Assembly: GCA_027924585.1 (NCBI GenBank)
Contig: BSBM01000096.1
Location: forward strand, 5,765,501 to 5,829,500
DNA from: Larix kaempferi
Taxonomy: Eukaryota > Streptophyta > Pinopsida > Pinales > Pinaceae
DNA length: 64,000 nt
Direction: 5' to 3'
The stretch's first letter is position 1. Each line of letters opens with the position of its first letter. The position numbers and the translations under genes are program-made. Shown here piece by piece: positions 35,096 through 45,610 of the stretch. The notes under the pieces are model-generated. The model had not been told where the DNA came from. It ran no database searches and saw nothing but the letters and a program-made list of their open reading frames with translations.

Positions 35096-35264
35096 TGCTG
35101 GAAGGTATTGGGTTACTCACAGAGGATTTTTAAAGACAGATGAGGTGCCTGAGTTTCCCTACAATATTTTTCCTCTCTCCATGGATAAAGCCCAGTACAG
35201 GACTCATATTCCAAATGATGCAGGTTGTTGCATGAGGACATGCAACAGGGTAGTTGGGGGGAGA
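35096..35264 (+). other. Element C 3' end and polypurine tract
   Basis: No gene. The last bases before the LTR, 'gttggggggaga' (35253-35264), are the polypurine tract. Confidence 0.8.
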
Positions 35265-36738
35265 TGTTGAGCCCAGAATTGGCCCCTTTTAATCATCCTT
35301 GATCACCTTTCCTTCCCCTGTCCTACACCATTTATCATGCTAATCAGACCTGTTGTCCTCACTTTGTTTCCCCAAGCTGCCAAGGTATGACTGATCATTG
35401 CTTTATCTTATTAATGCTTATGATTGTGATAATTAAGGTTGTGTATCTCTCAATTGTGCTAACATGTTATGATTTATGAAGGTAGTTTGAGATAAGTGGA
35501 CTACAGGAAGGTGGGGCTGAACAAGTCTTGAAAGGAGGGACGTTCGCTGCTTAAAAGGAGCCTCGAAGTTCCAATCATCAATTAATGCATGTGGTTCTAA
35601 TGCAACATTCTAGACAGAGCTATGACAGGGCAGTTGTAACAAAATGCGCTATAATTAGAGATCTTTAAGTTATTTGCTGCTCGAGTCAATTGTGATCTGG
35701 AAAGATCGCCACTCCTGGGCCAATCAACAGCTTTCTCACATTTTTATGTCTCTACTTTGCCACGTATTGTAACAGCTAGTGTTATTTAGGGCGCCTGAAG
35801 ATCAGAGATCTTCATGGCTACCCGTTAATAGGATCGGATGTTACGATCTGTATGTATAAATATGGGGATCTGCCTTGACCCAGGGGGTTGAACAACGAGG
35901 AATTTATTCATTGTATTAGCAGTAAAAGAAAACTATGTAATCATTCTTCTGTTAATATAAGGAGTTACCTCTGAGTTAAAGGAACCTTACGTTGTTCAGC
36001 CAGCATCTCTGTGTAAAGGTTGGGCCCATCTTCCATAGAGATTGCTGAGTTAAATTAGGATTCTTCAATTTAGTGTTGTGTGATGTTTTGTTGATGATAT
36101 CTCCTTTGTACGCATCAGTAGTAATTGTGGTGTGGATTTCCAGTATAATTAAGATTATATTTCTTTGAGATTGGCAAGTAGTACAGAGTGACAGTCGACT
36201 GAGTAAGAAAATTTATGCGATTCGTGTGACAGTTGTACACAGCCTTGTTCATCTTGCAGTTAAGTTGTGATCCCATGAGCCTTTGCAATTTATCTTTCCT
36301 GTTATGATTGTTGTTTTTCATTCCTGTAATTCAATATCTTAGAGCAGCTGAACTCAATCCTTTGCAATTGAATTTCTAGATTAATATTCAGTTTATGCTT
36401 ATGGTTTTCAAGAGTGATCAGATTGAAGAAGTGAGTTACTTTCTAGGATGTGAGTAGGATTTCTTTTTATCTGCAATTGTCTTTGAATCTTATATTGTTT
36501 CTTGTTGATGCATGGTAGAAAGGAATTGAAATTATAGTATTTAGAAAGCAACTGGGATTACACAGATATTTGGGATGGACATAGTTGTTAGAGGATAAAA
36601 GTATTCAATTGTAGTGATTTGGTGTTTAAGCATAGAATGTGCATCTATCCTTTGAAATAAAAGACTTTCTCGGGTTGACAATAAATCTCGTCTGCTCTGT
36701 ATGTTGGAATAATCTATCTGCATATAGGGTGCTTGACA
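35265..36738 (+). repeat. Element C 3' LTR (1474 bp)
   Basis: It is the same length as the left LTR, with about 49 differences. The TATA box is at about 35852-35863. It is followed by gtact at 36739-36743. Confidence 0.95.
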
Positions 36739-36743
36739 GTACT

Positions 36744-37913
36744 CATGATCATAACATGACTGATCTCAATAAATGATACACTGGAATAAAGTGACAATCG
36801 TTCTAAATAAGGTCTCAGAAGGGTTGATTAAATGCTGAAACTGAAGGTGTCCAATATCTGTAAGGACTCAATGACTGTGAGTCATCTCTGAGAAGTACAT
36901 GTAACTGTATACTCGAGGGAGTATAAAACTGGGGTACATCGAAATACTGTCGCCATGTGCAACCCGGATATCTATAGAAAAAATGTAACTGGTTGTTTCC
37001 ATAGGTGAACTCTCAAATGTGGAAGAGTCAGGTGGTATCCGGGGTCTTCAACAAATAACTGAACGGACCAATACCCTGTGCGAGTCTCAATGATGCAATC
37101 AAGATGTTGAAGTCGAGCATGTGAGAAACAACCATTTGGAGAGGCACTGAGGACTCTTCTCGAAATGATTCCTAGGCACTCATCATAAATGGTGATGAGT
37201 CCAAGACATAGGGACCTCTAGGTCTATCCTCTGGAATAAATTTGGTTGTTGTCAACAGAGGGAGACCAGCAACTAACAAGGTAATGATGTTTCCTTGATA
37301 GGAGCACGAGGTGTAGAACTGAAGTGTGGTAGTACTGATGGTAGGATTGACATACTTGTGGGGATGGGAAGTAACTGGGGTCATAGAGTGGGCAGACTCA
37401 AACTTCTTTTGTTCAGAGCATGATGACATGGTTGACCTGGCAGCGTAGGGAACTAACTTGTAGGTGTGGGGACCATAGATTTTAAGGACTGAAGGGTATG
37501 TACTAACTCTAGGGGGGGGGGACGAGCTAATGGGTGCTGTCGAGGGATTCTCAGGGTGACATACTGCAGAATACTCTGAACAAAGGCGACCAAAATGGGG
37601 AAGCGGCCATATGAGTAGACGTGATCTTTTGTAGTGCCGAGAAGCACCATTGGGTCCTTCTTCGTAGTTTTAATGAGCTCCAAGAAGGGATAAAAGTGTG
37701 CTCTGAAATGGTACTGTCTTGTGGATTTTGTGAGCCCAGGACTCTTCATGCTCATGGGTGCTTTCATTTTTAAGGAGTTTGAAAACGATAAGAAGACTCT
37801 GCAGTGGTTGTGAGTACCATCCTATGGGTTTTTACGAGCCTAGGATGGTGATTGCTCGTGGTCGCTTTTATGTTTAGAGAGTCTGAAAGCGGTAAGTGGA
37901 CTCCATTGGTTTT
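36744..37913 (-). pseudogene. Element B 3' region with broken copy of the 230-aa frame
   Basis: The stretch continues B after C and aligns with D 23165-24190. The frame equivalent to D's 230 codons is split into 37453-37767 and 37172-37429 by a shift near 37440. Its start is 'MKAPMSMKSPGLTKS', against 'MKETMSMNRPGLTKS' in D. Confidence 0.45.
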
Positions 37914-38200
37914 CTTTTTCGTAAGTTAGTCTCCAAGGCCCGAAAAAGCATAAAATGATGCAAATGGAGAACTCTTCTAGCTGATGTGACTAGAGTATTC
38001 CTTTTTCGTAATTAGTCTACAAGGTCCGGAAAAGGGGTAAACTTATACCAGGTAGACGCTCTTTCAGATACGTTTAGCGAGCATGAAAGGAATCAAGGTT
38101 GCTCGGCGATCTTTTCATTGTTTGAGGAGTCAGAAAAGAGCTTAACAGAAACTCCCTAAGTGCCTTTTTCGTAAAAGGGATTGCTCGGCCCGAAAAAAGG
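37914..38200. repeat. Three CTTTTTCG...CGAAAAAG inverted repeats (element B)
   Basis: CTTTTTCG at 37914-37921 pairs with CGAAAAAG at 37941-37948; further copies are at 38001-38037 and 38164-38198. Order and spacing match D. Confidence 0.75.
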
Positions 38201-38230
38201 GTAAAACTATACCGAACGAAAAGGGATTTA

Positions 38231-38990
38231 TGAGAGCGAGAAAAGCTCTCAAGCATCATCATGAGTGCGGAATACTGAATTCGGTGACATAAAGATTGTC
38301 AAAAAGGGGCAACGTCCAATGTGGCACACAAATCGAGGTGATGAGTAGCATTTTGAAAAAAATGGCCAAAAATTATGGGGTGAGAGCGAGAAATGATCTC
38401 AATCATCATCACGAGCGCGGAAAACTGAATCCGGCGATATAAGACTCGTCAAAAACAGAGAATGGCTGATGTGGCACATAAACCGAGGCAATGAGGGGGC
38501 ATGGGAAAAATGCCCAAAAAATCTGGAGTTGAGAGCGATAAATGATCTCAAGCGTAATCATGAGCACAGAAAACTAAATCCAGCGATATAAAACTTGTCA
38601 AAAATGGACGACGGCCGATGTGGCACACAAACCGAGGTGACAAGGGGGCATAGAAAAAAATGCCCAAAAAATCTGTGTGTGAGAGCGAGAAATGATCTCA
38701 AGTGTCATCACGAGCGCGGAAAACTAAATCCGGAGATATAAGACTCGTAAAAAATGGAGAACAGCCGATGTGGCACACAAACCGAGGCAACGAGGGGGCA
38801 TGGGAAAAATGCCCAAAAAATCTGGGCGTGAGAGCGAGAAATGATCTCAAGCATCATCATGAGCACGGAAAACTAAAACTAGTGATATAAGACTTGTAAA
38901 AAATGGAGAACAATCGATGTGGCACGCAAACCGAGGTAATGAGGGCATGAAAAAATGGTCAAAAAATGGACCTAGTGAAAACAAGAAAAG
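38231..38990. repeat. 150-bp tandem repeats in the 3' region of B
   Basis: 'tgagagcgag' recurs at 38231, 38381, 38530, 38680 and 38829, period 149-150 bp, five copies. It lies between the hairpins and the antisense gene promoter. Confidence 0.9.
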
Positions 38991-39095
38991 GAAAGAACTA
39001 TCATGAAGTTCTCGTTGTGCTGATTCCAATGGTACCAACGGTTTGAGGAACGGACATCGTATGATACCGGAATGGTTGTTTGAAAAATGGTGGGA

Positions 39096-39109
39096 TTTCT
39101 ATAAATAGG
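39096..39109 (+). promoter_or_regulatory. TATA box of the antisense gene in element B
   Basis: TTTCTATAAATAGG is a textbook plant TATA box on the plus strand, opposite to B's own transcription. A start site about 30 bp downstream (near 39130) would place the donor at 39223 in a short first exon. Confidence 0.6.
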
Positions 39110-39222
39110 GTGTGGGGCCCATATGACGTGTGATTGTTACGTGTGAGTTTGGTAGGGCAATCAGAGCTCTTTCTTGATTTTCGGGAGATTTGACCGTTGG
39201 TTTTCGATTCTACGAGTTTCAG

Positions 39223-39584
39223 GTAACCTTATTCGCCTTAGCTTTTTTAATTATGTCTTTTTTGTTTAGCGACGGGCCCCCGAAGGCCGCGAAATTCCAT
39301 GTTGGCCTTCCAACGTGGAATATCGCGAGTTTCGTGTCTTTTTCCGTGATGAACATCGCGGGTTCGGGGCTAACAGTCGAGATGTTCATCGCGACTGTCG
39401 GGCTGAAAGTCGCAATGTTCATCGCGACTATGGGGTGGATAGTCGCGATGTTCATCACGACTGTGTGGTCAATACCCGCGATGTTCATCGTGGGTTATTG
39501 GATGGAAGCCGCAATGATCATCGCGACTTTTGATGGAAAAGCCGCGATGGAATTTTTGAAAAAAATTTCTTTGTTTTTTGGCAG
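39223..39584 (+). other. Predicted 5'-UTR intron of the antisense gene
   Basis: The donor is TTTCAG|GTAACC and the acceptor TTTGTTTTTTGGCAG|GATG, two bases before the ATG at 39586. The intron contains the 33-bp hairpin repeats, so the open frame through them from 39190 is probably intronic. Confidence 0.55.
39345..39560. repeat. 33-bp CpG hairpin repeats inside the antisense gene's first intron
   Basis: Six to seven 33-bp units run through here, each with ATGTTCATCGCGACT or a close variant. TCGCGATGTTCATC.CGA is a near-perfect 8-bp-arm palindrome. The unit order 'cgggttcggggctaacagtc' matches the D leader 'cgggtttcgggctaaaagtc', so the two arrays share ancestry. Confidence 0.85.
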
Positions 39585-40450
39585 GATGTTGAGGAGACCA
39601 TTGGTGTCATGGCGAGAGCGAGAGATGGAGGAGGATTTCATGATTCAGATTTGGACCGATCAGGGGGTCCGGCAGGCTCTGGCTGTGAGTGGGCTCCTGA
39701 AGTTCGCTCAGATTCCACCAATGCGTTCTGTAGGACCACTACTGAACAAATTGGTGAGTTTGTGGGTCCCTGCGGAGGGTGCCTTTATTGTTGGGGGTGA
39801 GAGGTTAGAGATCACCCTTACTGATGTATACTTCCTTACCGGGTTACCTCGCTTAGGGGAGGTGGGGGATCTTCTGTCGAGGATACTGGCAGGTGTGGAC
39901 ATGGAGGATCTCCTGGAGACCTTCTGTGTTGCTGGGGCAATTGTGCAGAACAGCGCTTTGAGCCTGAGATATTTGTGGGAGTGGGACATGCGGGCTATTG
40001 GGGATTGTGTTCTGCGGGTGTTGGGTGTCGCGGCGCCACATCGTTTGTCGGGGGGACAAACGATGATGGTGGATTCTGTGCTGAGGGGGACCTACTATGC
40101 ATGGGGTCAGATGTTTTTGGCTGGTGTCCGGAGAGATTTGGACAAGTTCAGTCGGGAGGTGGGAGAGATCTGCTATGCCTCCCTTTTGTGTTGTTTTTTC
40201 TTTGAGCAGGTACCGACTTTGTGGCCACAAGTGTCGGTTCGAGACGGTTTGGTGAGCGAGTCGCGCATGGTGCAGTGGGGGAAGATGATGCCCCGCGGTG
40301 GTGGTGGTATCCATGGGTTCTTTTCGCAGGATATGTATGAGTAGTGGGAGCAGATCCCCCTACTGATTAAGGACTATCCATATGACGGTATGGATTATCG
40401 AGGAGATCCAGAGATGCCTCTAGCCCAGGGACAGTCCTAGGGTTTAGATG

Positions 40451-40553
40451 GTATGTTTTGTGTTTTGTTCTCTACTATATCATGTGTTTTAGATGTGTTT
40501 GTTATGATTATAGTTAGATATGTATATGATGGTTCACTTGCGTGATTGTGCAG
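40451..40553 (+). other. Predicted second intron of the antisense gene (103 bp)
   Basis: The donor is GATG|GTATGT and the acceptor TGATTGTGCAG|ATG. The intron is T-rich (TTTTGTGTTTTGTTCTC). Joining the flanks preserves the reading frame, which would fail two times in three by chance. Confidence 0.65.
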
Positions 40554-41277
40554 ATGTTGGTCCTGTACCACTGGCCGACCATGTGGTTCATAGGGGACTG
40601 GCGATGGTGGTCATTCCACCTCCTGTAGCAGTACCGCCTCCTCATGGTCGAGGAGTTGGGGCTCGCGGTCGAGGAGCTGGGCCTCGAGATGATGCCGTGG
40701 AGGGTGTCAGAGAGACACTAGACATGATCCTAGCAGGATTTCTAGAGGATGGGTAGAGGGATTTGGATCGGGAACTCGTCGAGCGTTGTTTCAATGCGCC
40801 TCGTGAGTGGTGCTCGATCTTCCTCAGAGCAGCATTGTTGGCGGCTGAGTGGAGGGATGGGGCTCGGCATGATCCGACAGGGCCGGTGGAGGGGAGGATT
40901 CGTTTGTGAGATGATCCAGCGGGGCCAGCAGAGGGGAGAGTTCGGGCTCGGCATGATCTGACAAGGCCAGCGGAGGAGGCACTAGAGGAGCCTGGAGATC
41001 GTGATGATTAAATGATCTTGTATCTGGCCCCAAATGCTGATGAGCATATGGGGAAGTACGTTTTTGTATGGCTGATGTATTTTTGTATATTGGGTGCTGA
41101 GGGCACCTATGACATGTTTGACTATATTATGATGTATATATATATGATTTTCTATATAGTCGTATATGCACATGGATGCATTCATTGTCTTTTTGCTTTC
41201 CCGTGGAGGCATGTTTGATTTTGTGTATGCCCGTGGATGCATTTTTGTTTTACCCCATGGAGGTACATTTGTGTTTA

Positions 41278-41706
41278 CTATATGGTTTGATTGGTGTGCC
41301 AGTCAAGAATGTTGTTAGCCATATGGTCTGCTACAATGTTGAGATTCCTTGGGACATGTGTGAATGAAATGGATTCAAACTGTCAAACCATTTGTTTAGT
41401 GCGCAAGAATTTTTTGAAAAGACAGGGATCGCGTACCTGGTAATCATTGTTGAGCTGGGAAACAAGGAGTTGTGAGTCCAAGAAAATGTTAAGGTGACGT
41501 ATGCTCATTTGGAGAGTTGCGGCCAGGAGACCGGTCACGTCATCGTATTCAACTTGGTTGTTGGTGGCGGCACCTATACACACTTCGTCAATGTGGATCA
41601 ACTCATGTGAAGAGGAATATATTACCCAAGTTGGGGAGGCTAGATTGGGGGACCAACGGCTTGCACCATCAGCGAAACCGATGTAGTAGAGTGGAACAGG
41701 ATCCAT
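41278..41706 (-). pseudogene. Element B second RNase H (archaeal-type) after integrase
   Basis: Catalytic positions of the RNase H fold are visible: 'YIGFADGAS' (Asp), 'ATNNQVEYDD' (Glu), 'NIFLDSQLLVSQL' (Asp) and the C-terminal 'THVPRNLNIVADHMANNIL' (Asp). One TGA at 41383 interrupts it before the last motif; the frame ends at TAG 41278. Tat-lineage elements carry such a second RNase H to replace the degenerate one next to RT. In the members I know it lies between RNase H and integrase, whereas here it follows integrase. Confidence 0.75.
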
Positions 41707-42985
41707 CTGTGGTCATGCAGAGAAAACAAATATTTAGGTTTTTTGAACTTTTTTGTGAAAAACAAAATAAGACTGTACAATAATGGATGGTGGTGTCCAT
41801 CAGATTTTCTATGGGTAAAATCTTTTGATGTACAACCCGTTGCGTGGGTTGCATAGGGGGTTTCCTTCTGAATCGATCAGAATGTATTCCCCCTGTCCAA
41901 GGCAAGTGTGAATAATGTATGGGCCTTGCCACATGGACCAAACTTTCCTTTCCTGGTTTTTTCATGATCTTGATCATAGGCGAGGACAAGGTCCCCTTCA
42001 GTAAAAGTTCTTTGGTGGACATGTTTGTCGTAACTCAGTTTGGATTGGTTCTTGGCTGCTTCCATGGTTTGAATGGTTGTGCGCTAATCTTCATCGGCCT
42101 GCTTCAGGAGTAGTAAGCGTTGCTCAATTGGGGAAGTGTCCGGTAGGAGTTCAACGGCCATATGTAGGGTTGTATTCTGGCACTCGATGGGGAGGACGGA
42201 TTCGACACCATGAACTAAATGGAAAGGGGTAAAACCGGTGGTTGTTTTGGTTGATGTGCGGTATGCCCATAGTGTCGGGAAGAGCATGTGGTGCCAATTG
42301 GATTTGTGTTTGTCTATAGTGTGCTGGAGGATGGCTTTCAAAAAAAATTTGATCGCTTCGACTTGTTCGTTTCCTTGGGGGTCGTAGGCGGAGGAGAAAT
42401 GGTGTTCAAATTTTAGTAAGGTTGATAATTCTCTCCAGACGGCATCTTCGAAGTGAGAGTCATGGTCTGAGACGAGTTGCTTTGGCACTCCAAAACAAGC
42501 GATAACATGGTTGAGGAAAAAACGTGCTGCGGTGTCGGCCTTGCAATTGTAAGTTGGCATGGCTTCTGCCCACTTGGTGAAATAATCTACAGCCACAATA
42601 ATGTGTTTGTGACCGTTGGCTGATGTGGGATTGCAATCGAGGAAGTCGATGGCCCATTTGCAGAATGGTCCGACAATGACCACTGGATGAAGGGGGGTGG
42701 GTGGGGTTCTTGCCTTGGGGGAAAAAAGTTGGCAGTTTTGACAATGTTTGACTGAGATGATGCAATCAGTAAATAATGAAGGCCAAAAGTAACCTGCGCG
42801 TATGATCTTTTGGGCGGTGGCCATTCCGGAGAAGTGGCCTCCGCAGGTGCCGCTATGGTAGTCATTAAGGACTTGTTCTGCCTCGTTATGAGATAGGCAG
42901 CGTCATAAGATGGTATCGATGCCACATCGATAAAGTAGATCGCCTAATAAGAGGTATCGGGGGGCGTGGTGTCGTATACAACGGC
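41707..42985 (-). pseudogene. Element B integrase
   Basis: A zinc finger ('HSGTCGGHFSG' and 'HCQNCQLF') is followed by 'KWAIDFLDCNP' (first Asp), 'QLVSDHDSHFED' (second Asp) and 'DPQGNEQVEAIKFF' (Glu). 'LWAYRTSTKTTTGFTPFHLV' and a C-terminal part with 'FTEGDLVLAYDQDHEK' and 'LCNPRNGLYIKRFY' complete it. Stops occur near 42905 and 42084, and a frame change follows 41877. It would insert element DNA into the genome; this copy is broken. Confidence 0.8.
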
Positions 42986-43007
42986 GTCCGTCACGATCGA
43001 TGTGGGG

Positions 43008-43670
43008 TCAAAAATTTTGTGTGCAGAGGTAGATTAAGATGTCGCCGTACCATGGGTCGTCAGATGAAATGATGAAAATGTGATCGTCAATGAGATCCGT
43101 TTGGATAGCAGGTGATGATGAAGAGGATGGGAGGTCTGTGATGAGTTGAGCGAGTGCTAGGGCCTTGGTGCTCTTTGGGGTCTTGAAAGTTAGGTCGTAC
43201 TCTTGCAGGATAATCACCCATTTAGCTACGTGGCCTTGAAGAAGGCGACACGTCAAGAGGTAAACCATGGGATTGGAATTGGCTACGACTGTGGTGTGGC
43301 TCAGGAGAATGTAATGTCGTAGCTTTTGTACTGAAAAAATGATGGTGAGGGCCATCTTTTCTTCATGTGGGTAGCGGAGGGGTGGTCCAGACAAGGTATG
43401 GCTCACATAGTAGATGACATGCTCTTGGTGAGCAGTATCTTCTTGTACGAGCACTCCAGATACAACATGTTCGAATGCTGAAACATAGAGGGTGAAATCT
43501 TTTGTGAAATCTGGAGGAGAAATCAACGGGGCATTTGCGAGTGCTTTCTTTAAGACAGTGAAAGTTGTCTCTGCTTGTTGGTCCCAAGGGTAGTCCGGTG
43601 CAGTGAGTGTTTCTAAAATTTGCTCATCAGTATGGAAGTAATCAGACCATAAATCAATGGGTTCTGGTGT
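43008..43670 (-). pseudogene. Element B RT C-terminus and degenerate RNase H
   Basis: The segment starts at the end of the RT connection ('PWDQQAETTFTVLKKALA') and runs through the Gypsy RNase H ('FTLYVSAFEHVVSGVLV', 'HEEKMALTIIFSVQKLRHY'). The first catalytic Asp is absent (VSA where DAS is usual), which is normal for Tat elements with a second RNase H. Everything N-terminal of this in RT is missing: the protein-coding sequence on the other side of F ends in the zinc-knuckle segment, with only short sequence between. A deletion removed the RT core before F inserted. Confidence 0.75.
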
Positions 43671-43675
43671 GTATG
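43671..43675. other. Target-site duplication of element F, left copy (gtatg)
   Basis: gtatg at 43671-43675 and 50432-50436 flank F exactly. Confidence 0.95.
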
Positions 43676-44278
43676 TGTTAATATTTAATATGCTAAGACA
43701 GAAAATAGCAGCATTACATTCCATTTCACAATAATAGCATATATAGGATCACTGAAGAAACAACAAGCACAGCATAAACACAAGAGACACAGATTTATCC
43801 TGGGAAACCCTCATGGGGTAGAAAACCCAGCAAAGCTTCCTCAATATAGATGACCAGCAATATACAAAGATGCAAACCCTGAGCATGAGCTCCTCCTTCT
43901 CCATAGCAAACCTCTCCTCCACAAGTGCGCCTTTCTCAAGTGAGTGAGTGTATCAAATGAGGAATACACCTCCTCTATTTATACACTACTCCGACTTGTC
44001 TTTTACACAAGACATGTAGGCTCGTATTTAACCCTTGGGTTAAATACCCCATTACAACTGACTGGACCGACCCCTCTAGGGTGGTCTAATAACCCTTTGA
44101 CCCACATAACACATACAGGGCCGACCCCCACTAGTGAAGTCTAATAACCCAAGTTACCACATTCCGACGGAGGAATAAACATCTCCGGATATACAATAAG
44201 ATCTTCAAGGAGGAATGAAACATCTCCATAATAATAAAGTACAAATATAATATTCTTTGAAGTTACAATATCTCAACA
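43676..44278 (-). repeat. Element F 3' LTR (603 bp)
   Basis: It starts TGTTAATATTT and ends ATCTCAACA on the plus strand. A minus-strand TATA box (GTGTATAAATAGAGG) is at about 43973-43987. The polypurine tract GTTAAGGGGGAG (minus) follows at 44279-44290. Confidence 0.95.
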
Positions 44279-44542
44279 CTCCCCCTTAACGAGAAGGATA
44301 TTATAACGGCATCTGCACGAGCAAGGAGTCATCAACATCATACATGATACATCTATAAATCATTGGAAGCTTTCTCAACATCATCAATAACTCAAGCAGT
44401 TACTGGAATATCTTCAATACTTGGAACATCAACATCTTCAGTACTGAGTCTTTATCTTCTGCAGCACTCAAACAGCTATAACAACATCAATATCTGGATC
44501 CTCATGATCATCAGCATCGTCATCATACGATCATCAGTATCG

Positions 44543-44820
44543 GGATCATCTCTATCTACAGCATCTGGATCATCTCGATCTACAACATCTGGATCATCTC
44601 GATCTACAATATATAGATCATCTTGATCTATAGCATCTGGATCATCTCGATCTACAGTATCTGGATCATATCGATCTACAGCATCTGGATCATCTCGATC
44701 TACAGCATCTGGATCATCTCGATCTACAATATCTGGATCATCTCGATCTACAGCATCTGGATCATCTCGATCTACAGTATCTGGATCATCTCGATCTACA
44801 ACATCTGGATCATCTGTGTT
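44543..44820. repeat. 24-bp tandem array in F (about 12 copies)
   Basis: 'ggatcatctcgatctacag' recurs every 24 bp from 44543 to 44807. It keeps frames open on both strands; the Asp-rich minus-strand frame is a by-product. Confidence 0.9.
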
Positions 44821-44853
44821 AGTATCCACACCAATACATTTGTCATCAAAACA

Positions 44854-45023
44854 TGTATTCTTACTAATACATTTATTATCAAAAGCATGTATTCTCACTA
44901 ATACATCTATCATCAAAAGCGTGTATTCTCACTAATACATCTATCATCAAAAGCGTGTATTCTCACTAATACATCTATCATCAAAAGCATGTATTCTCAC
45001 TAATACATCTATCATACATAGCA
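44854..45023. repeat. 34-bp tandem array in F (5 copies)
   Basis: 'tgtattctcactaatacatc' starts at 44854, 44888, 44922, 44956 and 44990. Confidence 0.9.
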
Positions 45024-45190
45024 GCATAGCCTGCAACACACACGATCATATTAAAGGATGATCAATCCCGCTCTCTTTAGGACATAGGTCCATGGACGAT
45101 ACAATCCAGCCGAGTTCCAGGATGATCAGTCCTTATCACTTTAAGACAAGTCTCATGTCTAGGGACGATGCAATCCCATCTGTACATTTA

Positions 45191-45600
45191 GGACCATGTC
45201 CAAGGATGACTCAATCCTCAACCGTACATTTAGGACCACGTCCAAGGATGACTCAATCCTCAACCGTACATTTAGGACCACGTCCAAGGATGACTCAATC
45301 CTCAACCGTACATTTAGGACCACGTCCAAGGATGACTCAATCCTCAACCGTACATTTAGGACCACGTCCAAGGATGACTCAATCCTCAACCGTACATTTA
45401 GGACCACGTCCAAGGATGACTCAATCCTCAACCGTACATTTAGGACCACGTCCAAGGATGACTCAATCCTCAACCGTACATTTAGGACCACGTCCAAGGA
45501 TGACTCAACCCTCAACCGTACATTTAGGACCACGTCCAAGGATGACTCAATCCTCAACCGTACATTTAGGACCACGTCCAAGGATGACTCAATCCTCACC
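45191..45600. repeat. 42-bp tandem array in F (10 copies)
   Basis: Copies start at 45191 and every 42 bp to 45569 and are almost identical ('ggaccacgtccaaggatgac' in nearly all). Near-identity points to recent expansion or gene conversion. Three overlapping open frames over it are repeat artefacts. Confidence 0.95.
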
Positions 45601-45610
45601 TATCCACTAT

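Larger units (their letters stand above)
13722..36738 (+). mobile_element. Element C: Athila-like Gypsy retrotransposon with a long extra frame
   Basis: Two 1474-bp LTRs (13722-15195 and 35265-36738) are flanked by gtact. Downstream of the left LTR are a tRNA-Asp-type primer site, gag, protease, RT, RNase H and integrase on the plus strand to about 21264, a repeat array of about 22 bp, an additional 925-codon frame (32321-35095), and a polypurine tract GTTGGGGGGAGA. Gag, protease and RT resemble the Athila group. Element D interrupts the repeat array. Without D, C is about 13.7 kb. About 49 LTR differences, many stops and at least three frameshifts make it inactive. Confidence 0.9.
39130..41011 (+). 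pseudogene. Antisense spliced gene with plant-mobile-domain-like protein, inside element B
   Basis: The gene model has a short 5' exon, an intron at 39223-39584, coding from ATG 39586 to 40450, an intron at 40451-40553, and a last exon from 40554 to TAA 41009-41011. The second splice joins g to at and keeps frame, giving 440 residues. The segment 'LVSLWVPAEGAFIVGG' then 'ITLTDVYFLTGLPRLGE' resembles the start of the plant mobile domain (PF10536; MAIN/MAIL1-like). The C-terminal exon has an Arg/Gly-rich stretch and Asp/Arg repeats. Four in-frame stops (40342, 40438, 40754, 40907; three TAG, one TGA) show decay. The gene is tail-to-tail with B's pol, which ends at 41278. D lacks it. Domain assignment is by eye; the splice and TATA evidence is direct. 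Confidence 0.6.

Noticed and set aside
39190-39585. N-terminal extension of the antisense frame with a hydrophobic repeat that looks like membrane segments
   Set aside because: It is better explained as an intron: good donor at 39223, good acceptor at 39584, and the hydrophobic part is translated 33-bp repeat.
44476-44916. Asp-rich frame over the 24-bp array
   Set aside because: Same reason: a 24-bp period, no non-repeat domain, and antisense frames equally open.
45191-45600. Ten regular 42-bp repeats that could be mistaken for a CRISPR array
   Set aside because: The units are contiguous with no unique spacers, lie within a plant Copia element and have no cas genes.
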